The notes under the pieces are model-generated. The model searched no databases. It worked only from the letters and a program-made list of their open reading frames with translations, and was not told the DNA's origin. From Bacteroidota bacterium (GTDB lineage: Bacteria; Bacteroidota; Bacteroidia; Chitinophagales; Chitinophagaceae), in contig CANGUG010000004.1 of assembly GCA_947457075.1 (NCBI GenBank), positions 1 through 64,000 on the forward strand: a DNA stretch of 64,000 bases, in the 5' to 3' direction. Shown here piece after piece: positions 1 to 9,095 of the stretch (position 1 is the stretch's first letter; each line of letters starts with the position of its first letter). The translations under genes were made by a program, and so were the position numbers.

Positions 1-89
1 TTATATATAAATATATTTCAATTTATAAATTCACATTTTTTATCAAATTTTGACATGATTTTGGTCATTTTTGCTCAATTTTACCCAAA

Positions 90-1160
90 ATGAGTACAAA
101 ATTTTGCGAATTGCTTCTAAAGTGGGACGAACAAGGCAATAACCGACCTATGCCTTGGAAGGGGGAAAAAGACCCCTATAAAATATGGCTAAGTGAGATT
201 ATTCTTCAGCAAACCAGGGTGGAACAGGGATGGGCTTATTATGAGCGTTTTATTAAAAAGTATCCGACTATACATTTATTAGCCAAAGCAAAAGACCAAG
301 CTGTATTTAAATTATGGGAAGGATTAGGCTATTACAATAGATGCAAAAATTTATTATTTACAGCAAGACAAATTGTTGCAGATTTAAAGGGACAATTTCC
401 TGACACTTACGAACATTTATTACAATTAAAAGGAGTGGGTCCTTATACCGCTGCTGCGATTGCCTCCTTTGCTTATAATCTCCCACATGCGGTAGTGGAT
501 GGAAATGTATTTAGAGTTTTTGCTAGGTATTATGGCATTCACCAGCCCATTGATACTAAAGAAGGAATTGAGCTATTCAATAAAATTGCCTTTGAAAATT
601 TATCAAAAAATAAAGCGGGTATTTATAATCAGGCCTTAATGGATTTTGGCGCTACTGTTTGTAAACCTGCTACACCACTATGTTCTACCTGTGTAATGAA
701 AAAGGGTTGTAAGGCATTTTTGCATAATACTGTTGGTCAATTGCCCATTAAACTAAAAGTGATACAAAAGAAAAAAAGATATTTTGATTACTACTTTTTT
801 ATCCAAGGGGATACATTTTACCTGCAGCAAAGGCAGGCTGGCGATATTTGGGAAGGACTTTATCAACCTTATTTAGTAGAGTCAGAAAGATTAATTACTT
901 CAACCGAAAAAGAGATTAAAGAAATGTTGTCTAGTCATTTATCCATTGACGCGACTGTAAAAGACATCCAAATCAATTCAAAATTGTATCAGCAGCAACT
1001 TACGCATCAGCTTTTGACTTTTAGGTTTACTACTATTTTTTTAAAGTCAGTGCCCAAAATGCTCGCCCATGGCAAATGGATTAAATTTAGCCAACGCGCA
1101 AAATACCCTTTCCCTAAAACAATTAAGGAATACCTGGAAAAGGAGGCGACTTTTCTTTGA
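90..1160 (+). CDS. mutY: A/G-specific adenine glycosylase MutY
   Basis: This is a base-excision repair glycosylase that removes adenine mispaired with 8-oxoguanine or guanine. The HhH-GPD fold is visible: catalytic Glu36 in the SEIILQQT segment, the helix-hairpin-helix LKGVGPYTAAA near residue 113-123, and the catalytic Asp137 in VVDGNV. A 4Fe-4S cluster is formed by Cys191, 198, 201 and 207 (spacing C-x6-C-x2-C-x5-C). The C-terminal third (about 225-350) fits the NUDIX-like 8-oxoG recognition domain. At 356 aa it is a normal length. It begins at the first ATG after an AT-rich leader and is followed 49 bp later by gldE, the order known from Bacteroidota, but without the ssb gene that usually lies between. 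Confidence 0.95.
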   Translation: MSTKFCELLLKWDEQGNNRPMPWKGEKDPYKIWLSEIILQQTRVEQGWAYYERFIKKYPTIHLLAKAKDQAVFKLWEGLGYYNRCKNLLFTARQIVADLKGQFPDTYEHLLQLKGVGPYTAAAIASFAYNLPHAVVDGNVFRVFARYYGIHQPIDTKEGIELFNKIAFENLSKNKAGIYNQALMDFGATVCKPATPLCSTCVMKKGCKAFLHNTVGQLPIKLKVIQKKKRYFDYYFFIQGDTFYLQQRQAGDIWEGLYQPYLVESERLITSTEKEIKEMLSSHLSIDATVKDIQINSKLYQQQLTHQLLTFRFTTIFLKSVPKMLAHGKWIKFSQRAKYPFPKTIKEYLEKEATFL

Positions 1161-1209
1161 TGAAATGTCTTATTTAATTATTAACTTTCCACTATAAATA
1201 CGTACTATT

Positions 1210-2565
1210 TTGGACTATTATTCGAGTCTTATCAATTTATTACAGGTTCCCAGTGCTGCCCCTGTACAACAGGACGCTTTACTTTTTTTAACAATGGTTG
1301 TTTTGTTGTTTTTTTCGTTTGCCATTGCTGGGTCTGAAGTGGCGTTTTTTTCCTTATCCTACAAGGACATACAAAATCTAAAAACAAAAAATAATAAGTC
1401 ATTAAAGCGCATTGTTAGCTTACTTGAAAATCCAAACAAGTTGTTGACCAGTATGCTTATTGCCAATAGCTTTATTAACATATGCATTATTTTAATTGCC
1501 AATATTTTAATTAATCACTTATTTACATTTGATCAAATTACTTTTCCTGGCTTTGAGTTTATTGTTAAAGTATTGTCAGTGACTATTTTGTTGTTATTTT
1601 TTGCCGAGATTTTACCTAAAGTAATGGCCACTCAAAACAATATTCGTTTTGCTCAAAGTTTTGGCGGCATTATTCAAGTTGTATATTTTATTTTTTCAAA
1701 GCCAAGCGGTATTATGGTTAAATATACCAATATCATTGAAAATAAATTAGCTAAAAAAAACTTAGGCACTACTTATAGCATGGAAGAATTGGATCATGCA
1801 ATTGACTTGACTGCATCAACGAATGAACAAGAAAGTGAGAAGAAAATATTAAAAGGCATTGTTAAGTTCGGGAACATTTCAGTAAAGCAAATCATGAAAA
1901 CGAGGTTGGATGTTTATGGGGTAGAAGAATTAATTAGTTTTGGTGCACTGCTTGAACATATTAAGGAGTATAATTATAGCCGATTCCCGGTGTACAAAGA
2001 GGATTTAGATACCATAGTGGGTATGATTCATACTAAAGATGTGTTGCCCTATATTAATGAAAGCGCCGACCATGATTGGTCCTCCTTGATTAGACCTGCT
2101 TTTTTTGTCCATGAACAAAAAATGATTGAGGATTTATTGCAAGAGTTCCAGTCAAAGAGAATTCACTTTGCAATTGTTGTAGATGAATTTGGAGGAACAA
2201 GTGGCATTATCACATTAGAAGATATTTTAGAAGAAATTGTGGGAGATATTTCAGATGAGTTTGATGAGGAAGAAGCGATGATTAAAAAAATAGACGAATT
2301 CCATTATATCATGGAAGGCAAAACGCCTATTATTGATTTATGTAGTTATATTAATTTGTCAACTTCATTTTTTGATAAAGTAAAAGGAGAAAGTGATACT
2401 GTTGCGGGTTTATTTTTGGAACTAGCAGGACATTTCCCCACCTTACAACAAGTGGTAAAATACCAACAATTTAGTTTTACTGTTTTGGAAATTAAAAAAA
2501 ATAGAATACATAAGTTACAATTAATTGTTTCACCACAAATGATGAGCAGTGCTGAAAGTGTATAA
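1210..2565 (+). CDS. gldE: Gliding motility-associated CNNM/CBS membrane protein GldE
   Basis: This is an inner-membrane protein of the CNNM/CorC (HlyC) family. An N-terminal DUF21-type region of about four membrane segments (roughly residues 24-165) is followed by a CBS pair (about 215-335) with an acidic segment EEIVGDISDEFDEEE, then a C-terminal CorC_HlyC domain. Gene order with gldD directly downstream identifies it as GldE, which supports GldD in Bacteroidota; the biochemical role (possibly ion transport) is not settled. The start is a TTG at 1210, chosen because MDYYSSL matches the acidic-aromatic beginning usual for GldE; the first in-frame ATG would cut into the first membrane segment. 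The 3' end overlaps gldD by 17 bp. Confidence 0.88.
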   Translation: MDYYSSLINLLQVPSAAPVQQDALLFLTMVVLLFFSFAIAGSEVAFFSLSYKDIQNLKTKNNKSLKRIVSLLENPNKLLTSMLIANSFINICIILIANILINHLFTFDQITFPGFEFIVKVLSVTILLLFFAEILPKVMATQNNIRFAQSFGGIIQVVYFIFSKPSGIMVKYTNIIENKLAKKNLGTTYSMEELDHAIDLTASTNEQESEKKILKGIVKFGNISVKQIMKTRLDVYGVEELISFGALLEHIKEYNYSRFPVYKEDLDTIVGMIHTKDVLPYINESADHDWSSLIRPAFFVHEQKMIEDLLQEFQSKRIHFAIVVDEFGGTSGIITLEDILEEIVGDISDEFDEEEAMIKKIDEFHYIMEGKTPIIDLCSYINLSTSFFDKVKGESDTVAGLFLELAGHFPTLQQVVKYQQFSFTVLEIKKNRIHKLQLIVSPQMMSSAESV

Positions 2566-3145
2566 AATTAGTTGTACTATTATTACTACTTGTGCCATTG
2601 TTTTTTTGGGTTGCAACAGCCCAGTAGTGCCTAAACCCAAAGGCTACGAAAAAATGCCATTTCCTGAAAAAAAATACCAGGTATTTAACAAGGCTGGTTA
2701 TCCATTTACTTTTGAATATCCAGTGTATGGTCAAATAAAAAACAACCTCAATTATTTTGGGGACAACAAACAAACCAATCATTGGATAAATATTCATTTT
2801 CCTGCAAATAGCGCCACTATTTATGTAAGTTATCGCCCTATCGAGTCCAATCAATTAGATACATTTATAAGGGATGCTTATACTTTTGCCAATAACCACA
2901 CCAGCAAGGCTAGTTCCATTGAGGATTCGGCATTTGTTACTGACCAAGGGGTGTATGGCGTACTTTTCCATATTGGTGGGAATGTGGCTACTAGTTACCA
3001 GTTTCTACTCACAGATTCTACCCGTCATTTTTTTAGGGGGGCATTGTATTTTGACGCAACGCCCAACGAAGACTCTTTGGCGCCGGCCAATGAATTTTTT
3101 TTAAAAGACCTCAAGCATTTAGTAAATACATTTAAGTGGCAATAG
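2549..3145 (+). CDS. gldD: Gliding motility lipoprotein GldD
   Basis: This is a periplasm-facing lipoprotein of the GldD family, required for gliding in flavobacteria but also kept in non-gliding Bacteroidota. A signal peptide ends in the lipobox FLGC (Cys near residue 22), and the mature N-terminus carries the family hallmark PKPKGYEKMPFPEKKYQ. Length (198 aa) is typical. The start is a GTG inside the 3' end of gldE; the 17-bp overlap in another frame suggests translational coupling. Assignment rests on the hallmark motif and on the gldE neighbour. Presence of gldD/gldE alone does not show that the organism glides, since no other gld or spr gene is in the window. Confidence 0.9.
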   Translation: MLKVYKISCTIITTCAIVFLGCNSPVVPKPKGYEKMPFPEKKYQVFNKAGYPFTFEYPVYGQIKNNLNYFGDNKQTNHWINIHFPANSATIYVSYRPIESNQLDTFIRDAYTFANNHTSKASSIEDSAFVTDQGVYGVLFHIGGNVATSYQFLLTDSTRHFFRGALYFDATPNEDSLAPANEFFLKDLKHLVNTFKWQ

Positions 3146-3263
3146 TGCATCTTAAGTTTTATCTTTAATATAATCAGTAATTTTGTCTCGTTTAAAATAA
3201 GTGACATCCTCAAAAGTTGCATATATTTTCCCACACATCAAAAAACGCGCCGCATTTTTTTCT

Positions 3264-3271
3264 TATCTTTA
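3264..3271 (+). promoter_or_regulatory. Putative -7 element for the DUF3109 gene
   Basis: TATCTTTA lies 16 bp before the ATG at 3288 and matches the Bacteroidota -7 consensus TAnnTTTG at seven of eight positions. I do not see a clear TTTG element at the matching -33 distance, so this is a tentative call. Confidence 0.4.
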
Positions 3272-3287
3272 CTACACAATTACACCT

Positions 3288-3869
3288 ATGATTATTATTG
3301 ATTCTGTTTTAGTGAGTGATGAAATAGTTGAAGAACAATTTGTTTGCGATTTAGCTAAATGCAAGGGGGGTTGTTGTGAGGATGGGGACGCTGGCGCGCC
3401 TTTAGAAAATAAAGAAAAAGAGTACATCAAAGAATATTATGATATAGTAGCCCCTTATATGACCAAAGATGGGATTAAAGAGGTGAAAAAATCGGGCTTA
3501 TTTACTTTTGATGAAGAATTTGGATGGGTAACGCCCACTATTAAGGGACAAATTTGTGCTTATGGATATAAGGACGAAAAAGGAATTATTAAATGCGCAT
3601 TTGAGCATGCCTATAATGATGGTAAAATAAGTTGGAAAAAACCAATAAGCTGCCATTTGTTTCCTATAAAAATTACCAAGAGCAAATCGGACCCTAGTGT
3701 GGAGTATTTGAATTATGAGCCAAGAGAAGATTTATGTGCCGCTGCATGTTCATTGGGCGAAAAGTTAAAAGTGCCTGCTTACGTTTTTTTAAAGGAGTCA
3801 ATTATCAGAAAATACGGCGAAGAATTTTACAATGCATTAGATGCTTCGGCACAACATCTTAAAAAATAA
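3288..3869 (+). CDS. DUF3109 family cysteine-cluster protein
   Basis: A 193-aa soluble protein of the DUF3109 family, related to YkgJ-type proteins that bind metal or Fe-S through clustered cysteines. Cysteines are seen in CDLAKCKGGCCEDGD (about residues 21-32), then ICAYG, IKCAFEH, the SCHLFPI motif and LCAAACSLG. The function is unknown; the Cys/His pattern fits a bound zinc or Fe-S cluster. The start is placed at ATG 3288, in front of the conserved MIIIDSVLVSDEIVEEQFVC beginning; upstream in-frame codons would add an unrelated segment. The LutB-like Fe-S gene follows 10 bp later, so the two are probably co-transcribed. Confidence 0.85.
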   Translation: MIIIDSVLVSDEIVEEQFVCDLAKCKGGCCEDGDAGAPLENKEKEYIKEYYDIVAPYMTKDGIKEVKKSGLFTFDEEFGWVTPTIKGQICAYGYKDEKGIIKCAFEHAYNDGKISWKKPISCHLFPIKITKSKSDPSVEYLNYEPREDLCAAACSLGEKLKVPAYVFLKESIIRKYGEEFYNALDASAQHLKK

Positions 3870-3879
3870 TATTTCAATT

Positions 3880-5262
3880 ATGCGCAGCATTTACGCCGAC
3901 TCTTTTTTAGCCAACAGTGCGCAAAAGGCATTGGATCTCGAGCATCGCCGTAAAATTAATTTTAATATTGGCAAATACAATGCCGTAGTACCCAAGGGCA
4001 AAGAGCAGTTCACCGATTTAGAGCGCGTTAGAGCGCTTGCAAAAAATAGAAAATGGGAGGCAATTGAAAACCTTGATTTATACCTGACGGAGTTTGAAAC
4101 TCAAATTACCAAAAGGGGTGCCAAAGTATTGTGGGCTGAAGACAGCGAGCAGGCATTAAATTTCATTGGAGAAATATGCGCGCAGAAAGCGTGTAAGTCC
4201 ATTGTTAAAAGCAAGAGCATGGTTACAGAGGAGATTCATTTGAATCAATACCTTGAATCCATTGGGGTGGAAAGTGTAGAAACAGACTTAGGCGAGTACA
4301 TACAACAAATGGATGGCGAAGCGCCCTATCATATTGTAACTCCTGCCATGCATAAAAGCAAGGAGGATGTTGCTAAATTATTTGCAGAAAAGCTTGGCAC
4401 CGACATTAATCTTACGCCAGAGCAACTTACACAGGTAGCTAGAATAAATTTAAGAGAGAAATATGCCAATGCAGAGATAGGCATTACTGGAGCTAATTTT
4501 ATTTTATCTGATATTGGAGGTATTGCTATAACTGAAAATGAAGGCAATGCAAGACTTTCTGTTGCAATGCCTAAAACGCATATTGTAATTGTTGGAATTG
4601 AAAAAGTAATTCCTTCCATTACAGATTTAGGATTATTTTGGCCTTTACTTTCCACCTATGGCACTGGTCAACAAGTTACAGTGTACAATAGTATTATTAC
4701 TGGCCCTAAGCAAGCAAATGAAGTAGATGGACCAGAAGAGATGATTGTTATTTTGCTGGACAATGGAAGGACCGAATTATTAGCCGATCATAAAAGTCGA
4801 GAGGCACTTTATTGTATTAGATGTGGTGCTTGTTTAAATGCCTGCCCAGTATATAAAAATATAGGTGGTCATGCATATGAAACAACCTATAGTGGACCTA
4901 TTGGAAGTGTGATTACGCCTCATTTGCGTGGGATGCATGATTACAAGCATTTGAGTTACGCATCAAGTTTATGCGGAGGTTGTACTGCTGTATGCCCTGT
5001 TAAAATTAATATACATGAGTTGCTGCTTGAAAACAGAAGATCCTCAGTAGTGGCAGGTGAAAGTGATTATGGTGAAAAATTTGCTTGGAAATTATGGAAG
5101 CAATCCTCATTGAGTCGAAGACTAATGAATCAAGGAAATGCGGCTATTAAAAATTGGTTAATCAACAAAATGTTTAAAGGTTGGAGCGCACAAAGAGCGC
5201 CGCTCGTATTCCCTAAAAAATCATTTAATCAACTCTGGAAAGAAGAAAAAAAGAGCAACTAA
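3880..5262 (+). CDS. lutB: LutB-like iron-sulfur cluster-binding oxidoreductase subunit
   Basis: This is a 460-aa member of the LutB/YkgF family: an LUD (DUF162-like) domain over the first 300 residues, followed by two 4Fe-4S motifs, CIRCGACLNACPVY and CGGCTAVCPV, and a short C-terminal tail. In Bacillus LutABC oxidises L-lactate to pyruvate. Here neither LutA (two CCG domains) nor LutC is adjacent, so the physiological partner is elsewhere or the protein has another role. ATG 3880 (MRSIYADSFLANSAQKALD) is preferred over an upstream start that would overlap the DUF3109 gene and add 13 unrelated residues. It is followed by a convergent gene after 29 bp. Confidence 0.8.
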   Translation: MRSIYADSFLANSAQKALDLEHRRKINFNIGKYNAVVPKGKEQFTDLERVRALAKNRKWEAIENLDLYLTEFETQITKRGAKVLWAEDSEQALNFIGEICAQKACKSIVKSKSMVTEEIHLNQYLESIGVESVETDLGEYIQQMDGEAPYHIVTPAMHKSKEDVAKLFAEKLGTDINLTPEQLTQVARINLREKYANAEIGITGANFILSDIGGIAITENEGNARLSVAMPKTHIVIVGIEKVIPSITDLGLFWPLLSTYGTGQQVTVYNSIITGPKQANEVDGPEEMIVILLDNGRTELLADHKSREALYCIRCGACLNACPVYKNIGGHAYETTYSGPIGSVITPHLRGMHDYKHLSYASSLCGGCTAVCPVKINIHELLLENRRSSVVAGESDYGEKFAWKLWKQSSLSRRLMNQGNAAIKNWLINKMFKGWSAQRAPLVFPKKSFNQLWKEEKKSN

Positions 5263-5291
5263 ATTTATCAATTAAGTGACTTTCGCATTGC

Positions 5292-6221
5292 TTACATGCC
5301 GTCCGCATCTGCAACTGCTACCACTGGATCCTTTTGTTTTTTCAAACTTCTATTGACAAGGTAAACTCCAAAAAGAGTACAAACCGTACCTATAATACTA
5401 TTCCAGGTTATTTCTTCCCCTTCCAAAAGTAGTGATCCTACCCAAATTGCAACAATTGGATTAATGTATGCATACAGTGAGGCGATTGCAGGATGCAAGT
5501 GCTTCATGCTATAGATAAAGGAGATAAATGCAAATACAGAGCCGCCAATAACCATGTAAATGATAGCAGCCCATGATACGGGAGGTATTGCATGCAAAGG
5601 AATATAGTCGCCGCTTGCCAAGGTAAATATTGCCATACAAGCAGCGCTGATTAACATTTGCCAGCCTATTGAATTATAGGCATTCATATTTATTTTATTC
5701 CTAGCAATTAAAATAGAGCCGACACTCCATGAGAACATTGCAAACATGGACAGCCCAACACCTAGTAAATAATTGGATCCATGAACTTGTAAACTGTCTT
5801 TGTAAAAAATAAAGCCAATACCAATCAATCCCAATAATAAACCAATTAAGGTTGGTGCATTTATTTTGATGGCTTTGAAATAAAAACGCTCAATAAGCAC
5901 TACTGATAAAGGGTAGAGTGCTGCAATAAGGGCTGCTAGTCCACTTGTGATAAACTGTAATCCATAAGTGGCAATTCCATTGGCGGATACAAACATTAAA
6001 AAGGCAAGAGGGAATAACCACAACAACTGCTTACCAGTGGGTAATTTTTCTCCTTTGATCAAAAAGAAAATAACATAGATACTGCCTCCTAAAAATTGCC
6101 TGATACTGGCTAGTTCAAAAGCGGGCATATGTTTTACACCCATTTTACTCGCCACCCAAGTAGTACCCCATACAATACTGGTGATAGTGAGGGCTAAGTA
6201 TGCTTTTTTTTGACTTGACAT
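5292..6221 (-). CDS. EamA/DMT-family transporter
   Basis: A 309-aa inner-membrane protein with ten hydrophobic segments arranged as two EamA repeats (about residues 8-140 and 152-290), the standard architecture of drug/metabolite transporters that export or import small metabolites. Hallmarks are the first segment SIVWGTTWVASKMGV and the second-repeat motif ASLYAYINPIVA with a following GE.. loop. The substrate cannot be read from sequence. It is the most distal gene of the minus-strand run that starts at the START-like protein; purH lies 25 bp upstream. Confidence 0.88.
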   Translation of the reverse strand: MSSQKKAYLALTITSIVWGTTWVASKMGVKHMPAFELASIRQFLGGSIYVIFFLIKGEKLPTGKQLLWLFPLAFLMFVSANGIATYGLQFITSGLAALIAALYPLSVVLIERFYFKAIKINAPTLIGLLLGLIGIGFIFYKDSLQVHGSNYLLGVGLSMFAMFSWSVGSILIARNKINMNAYNSIGWQMLISAACMAIFTLASGDYIPLHAIPPVSWAAIIYMVIGGSVFAFISFIYSMKHLHPAIASLYAYINPIVAIWVGSLLLEGEEITWNSIIGTVCTLFGVYLVNRSLKKQKDPVVAVADADGM

Positions 6222-6246
6222 TTATTTTTAAATAAAACTGTAAATG

Positions 6247-7731
6247 CTAATGTCTAAAATGTCTTAACTGTGTCATTACCATGGCTAATCCATTTTCGAC
6301 ACAATAGGCGATACTATCTTTGTCTCTCACCGATCCACCTGGTTGAATATAGGCTTCAATGCCTTCGGCATGCGCTATACGCACACAGTCATCAAAAGGG
6401 AAAAAGGCATCGGAAGCCAGGGTAGCTCCTTTTAAATCAAAATTAAATTGCTTTGCTTTTTCTATTGCATGTCTTAAAGCATCTACTCTTGACGTTTGAC
6501 CACAACCCTTACCTACTAATTGCTTGTTTTTAATTAATGCGATCGCATTGCTCTTTAAATGCTTACAAATGATATTGCCAAAAATCAAGTCTTCTTTTTC
6601 TTTAGCCGAACAAGGTCTTGCGCCAACTTCATCCCAATTGGCATAATTACCTTTGTCAACGCCTTGTTCAAGAATACCATTCAATATTGATTTTTGTTGC
6701 GTTGGGTTAAATTCAAGATTTTCTTTGCTTTGTAAAAGAATGCGATTCTTTTTTGCTGCTAAAATAGCCAATGCTTCTTCATCAAACGCAGGGGCAATTA
6801 ATACCTCAAAAAATATTTCTTGAATAGCTTCAGCTGTTGCTTTATCAATTGTTCCATTGGTTACCAATACTCCTCCAAATGCACTTTCAGGATCGCCTGC
6901 CAATGCAGCAGTCCAACTTTCAAGTACCGTATCTCGCTGTGCTACACCGCATACATTCGTATGCTTAATAATGGCAAAACTTGTTTTTGCTAAGTCTCCT
7001 ATTAAAGCAATGGCTGCATCTACATCCACCAAATTATTATAAGACAATTCTTTACCATTAAGTTGTGTAAACCATTGTGCTAAATTACCATGGAAAGTGG
7101 CCACTTGATGTGGGTTTTCACCATAACGCAACACTTTGCCTGCACTAGGGTTAAAATAATTACTAATGGCAATGTCATAATGCATAACTACTTCAAATGC
7201 TTTAGCTGCAAATGATTTTCTTTGCGCTAAAGAAGTGGTACCGTTTTGCGCAACCAACAAATCATTTAATTTTTGGTAATCGTCCTTCGCCGATAAAACC
7301 ACCAAGTCACGGAAATTTTTTGCAGCTGCACGAATCATTGAAGGGCCGCCTATATCAATTTTCTCGATGATTAATTTTTCCTCATCTGTCGTTCTAAGAG
7401 TTTCTTCAAAAGGGTAAAGGTCCACAATCACTAGGTCTAATTCAGGTATTTTATATTGCGCCATTTCTTCCAAATCCTGCGCTTCATACCTGCGCCCTAA
7501 AATCCCACCAAATACCGAAGGGTGCAATGTTTTTACACGACCTCCTAAAATAGAAGGGTAACCAGTTACGGATTCAACGGCGATGCAAGGAATGCCAAGG
7601 TCTTCCAAAAACTTTTGGGTGCCACCAGTTGAGTAAATGGTAATATTTAATCCATGTAATGTTTTTGCTAAAGGCGCTAATCCGTCTTTGTAGAATACAG
7701 AGATGAGGGCTGATTGTATTTTCTTTTCCAT
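6247..7731 (-). CDS. purH: Bifunctional AICAR formyltransferase / IMP cyclohydrolase PurH
   Basis: It catalyses the last two steps of de novo purine synthesis: AICAR to FAICAR, then FAICAR to IMP. The N-terminal MGS-like cyclohydrolase domain (about 1-145) shows STGGT and GGRVKTLHP; the AICARFT domain fills the rest, with RYGENPHQ, the catalytic KHTNVCG segment, SAFGG and the conserved C-terminal DAFFPFDDC...IQPGGSVRD. 494 aa is slightly short for PurH but both domains are complete. The start is ATG 7731 (MEKKIQSALIS), where similarity begins; the reading frame stays open for 52 codons upstream, but those codons lie across the comEC 3' end and are not PurH-like. Confidence 0.96.
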   Translation of the reverse strand: MEKKIQSALISVFYKDGLAPLAKTLHGLNITIYSTGGTQKFLEDLGIPCIAVESVTGYPSILGGRVKTLHPSVFGGILGRRYEAQDLEEMAQYKIPELDLVIVDLYPFEETLRTTDEEKLIIEKIDIGGPSMIRAAAKNFRDLVVLSAKDDYQKLNDLLVAQNGTTSLAQRKSFAAKAFEVVMHYDIAISNYFNPSAGKVLRYGENPHQVATFHGNLAQWFTQLNGKELSYNNLVDVDAAIALIGDLAKTSFAIIKHTNVCGVAQRDTVLESWTAALAGDPESAFGGVLVTNGTIDKATAEAIQEIFFEVLIAPAFDEEALAILAAKKNRILLQSKENLEFNPTQQKSILNGILEQGVDKGNYANWDEVGARPCSAKEKEDLIFGNIICKHLKSNAIALIKNKQLVGKGCGQTSRVDALRHAIEKAKQFNFDLKGATLASDAFFPFDDCVRIAHAEGIEAYIQPGGSVRDKDSIAYCVENGLAMVMTQLRHFRH

Positions 7732-7790
7732 AGGCAAAGTTAACGCCTTAATCCATTTTATTTTTTTCAGATTTTCCACAAAAAACCTTC

Positions 7791-9053
7791 CTAGCTGAAT
7801 AACTTTATTAAATAAAAAACTAAGCAAACGCCTAAAATACCCACTAAATACCTTGTATTTTTTAAATACAGCCAAAGGTAGATACATAACAGTACTATAT
7901 AATATAAAAGGATTGAAGCATTCTGCATGCTTAGCTGAACGGTTTCGGCCTTAGTGTGTTGGAACAAACCACGCACTAGCTCATTGAATCCGAGAATATA
8001 TTTTTGCATGAATTGACCCCAATAGAACGCAATGGAAAACGGACTGGGTAGAATTAATAATAAGGCTAAGCCATATAATATTAGATTGCTTAATGGGACC
8101 ATGATAAAATTACTGACCAATACCCATCCTGCAATTTGATGGAAATGTAAAGCAAGTAGGGGCAATGTGGTTAATTGCGCTGCTATACTTAAACAACAAT
8201 TACTCCATAAAAATTGAATGATTGGATTTTTTAATTGAAGAGATTGATACAAAAGAGGATAAAATAAATGTATGCCAATGACAGCGGCATAAGATAGCTG
8301 TAGTCCAATATGATAAATTCCATTGGGTTGGACAAAAAGTAAAATTAAAATCCCTGCTGCAATAACATTGAGTGTAAAAACAGTCGACCCCATAAATTTA
8401 CCAATGGTATAAATAGAGAAAAAAACAGATGCCCTTACAATGGAAGGACTTGCAAAGGCCATTAAGGTATAGGTCCATACTGAAAATAGAAGCAGTAGTA
8501 ATTCAAAAATTAAAAACGGTTTATTTCTTGGCAATAGCTGCGTGAATTTGGCTAAATTTTTGAATAGAATATCCAAATGCATGCCACTAATTGCAATTAT
8601 ATGTACAATACCTAGTTGAGTGTATGCATTTATAAGTGATTGATTGATTTCCATTTTCACCCCTAATAAAATAGCTTGGGCAAAACCATTGGCTTCCTTA
8701 TTAGGTATCGTCTGATTTATTTTATCGATCACCCAATTTCTACATTCATTTATAAATGAGATGGGCGGGTTAGCGGTATGAATGCGAAAGGGTGGAGTAG
8801 CCCAATGAATAGCTATGCCCCAACAAATAAGTATCAAGGAAATACCATAGGATAGTATCCTTATTTGTTTTTTTTGACTTGACAGTATTATAATGAGTAT
8901 AAGTGTGCTCCCTATTAATGCTACTGCGTAAAATTGACCTTGTCCATTTTGTATTTGCCCAAGCCAAGAAGCGCATGCTAAGCCAATTAGTAAGTGAAAA
9001 GAAATAAATACCAATGGATGGCTTGCCTTCCAATAAGCGTAGGTATTTTGCAT
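7791..9053 (-). CDS. comEC: ComEC/Rec2-type competence membrane protein, short form
   Basis: This is a polytopic inner-membrane protein carrying the Competence domain of ComEC, the channel thought to pass single-stranded DNA during natural transformation. Three N-terminal membrane segments (about 13-31, 41-58, 66-85) are followed almost at once by the Competence domain, recognisable from QAILLGVK (about 125), GIVHIIAISGMHLDIL (about 147-162) and later membrane helices up to the end. The soluble DUF4131/OB-fold domain normally placed between these parts is missing, as is any C-terminal metallo-beta-lactamase domain, so the protein is 420 aa against roughly 650-750 usual. No stop or obvious frameshift interrupts it. 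Confidence 0.82.
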   Translation of the reverse strand: MQNTYAYWKASHPLVFISFHLLIGLACASWLGQIQNGQGQFYAVALIGSTLILIIILSSQKKQIRILSYGISLILICWGIAIHWATPPFRIHTANPPISFINECRNWVIDKINQTIPNKEANGFAQAILLGVKMEINQSLINAYTQLGIVHIIAISGMHLDILFKNLAKFTQLLPRNKPFLIFELLLLLFSVWTYTLMAFASPSIVRASVFFSIYTIGKFMGSTVFTLNVIAAGILILLFVQPNGIYHIGLQLSYAAVIGIHLFYPLLYQSLQLKNPIIQFLWSNCCLSIAAQLTTLPLLALHFHQIAGWVLVSNFIMVPLSNLILYGLALLLILPSPFSIAFYWGQFMQKYILGFNELVRGLFQHTKAETVQLSMQNASILLYYIVLLCIYLWLYLKNTRYLVGILGVCLVFYLIKLFS

Positions 9054-9095
9054 GCTTTAAACTAAACAATGCACTTGGCGTATAGGTTTCGGAAA

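Noticed and set aside
1203..1212. TATTTTG at the gldE start as a promoter
   Set aside because: The element overlaps the chosen TTG start codon, so a transcript from it could not carry that start; similarity to the -7 box is likely chance in AT-rich DNA.
2492..2854. 120-codon minus-strand open frame across gldE/gldD
   Set aside because: It lies opposite two recognisable genes and has no features of its own.
7732..7887. N-terminal extension of PurH
   Set aside because: The frame is open but the 52 extra residues are not PurH-like and overlap the comEC 3' end in another frame.
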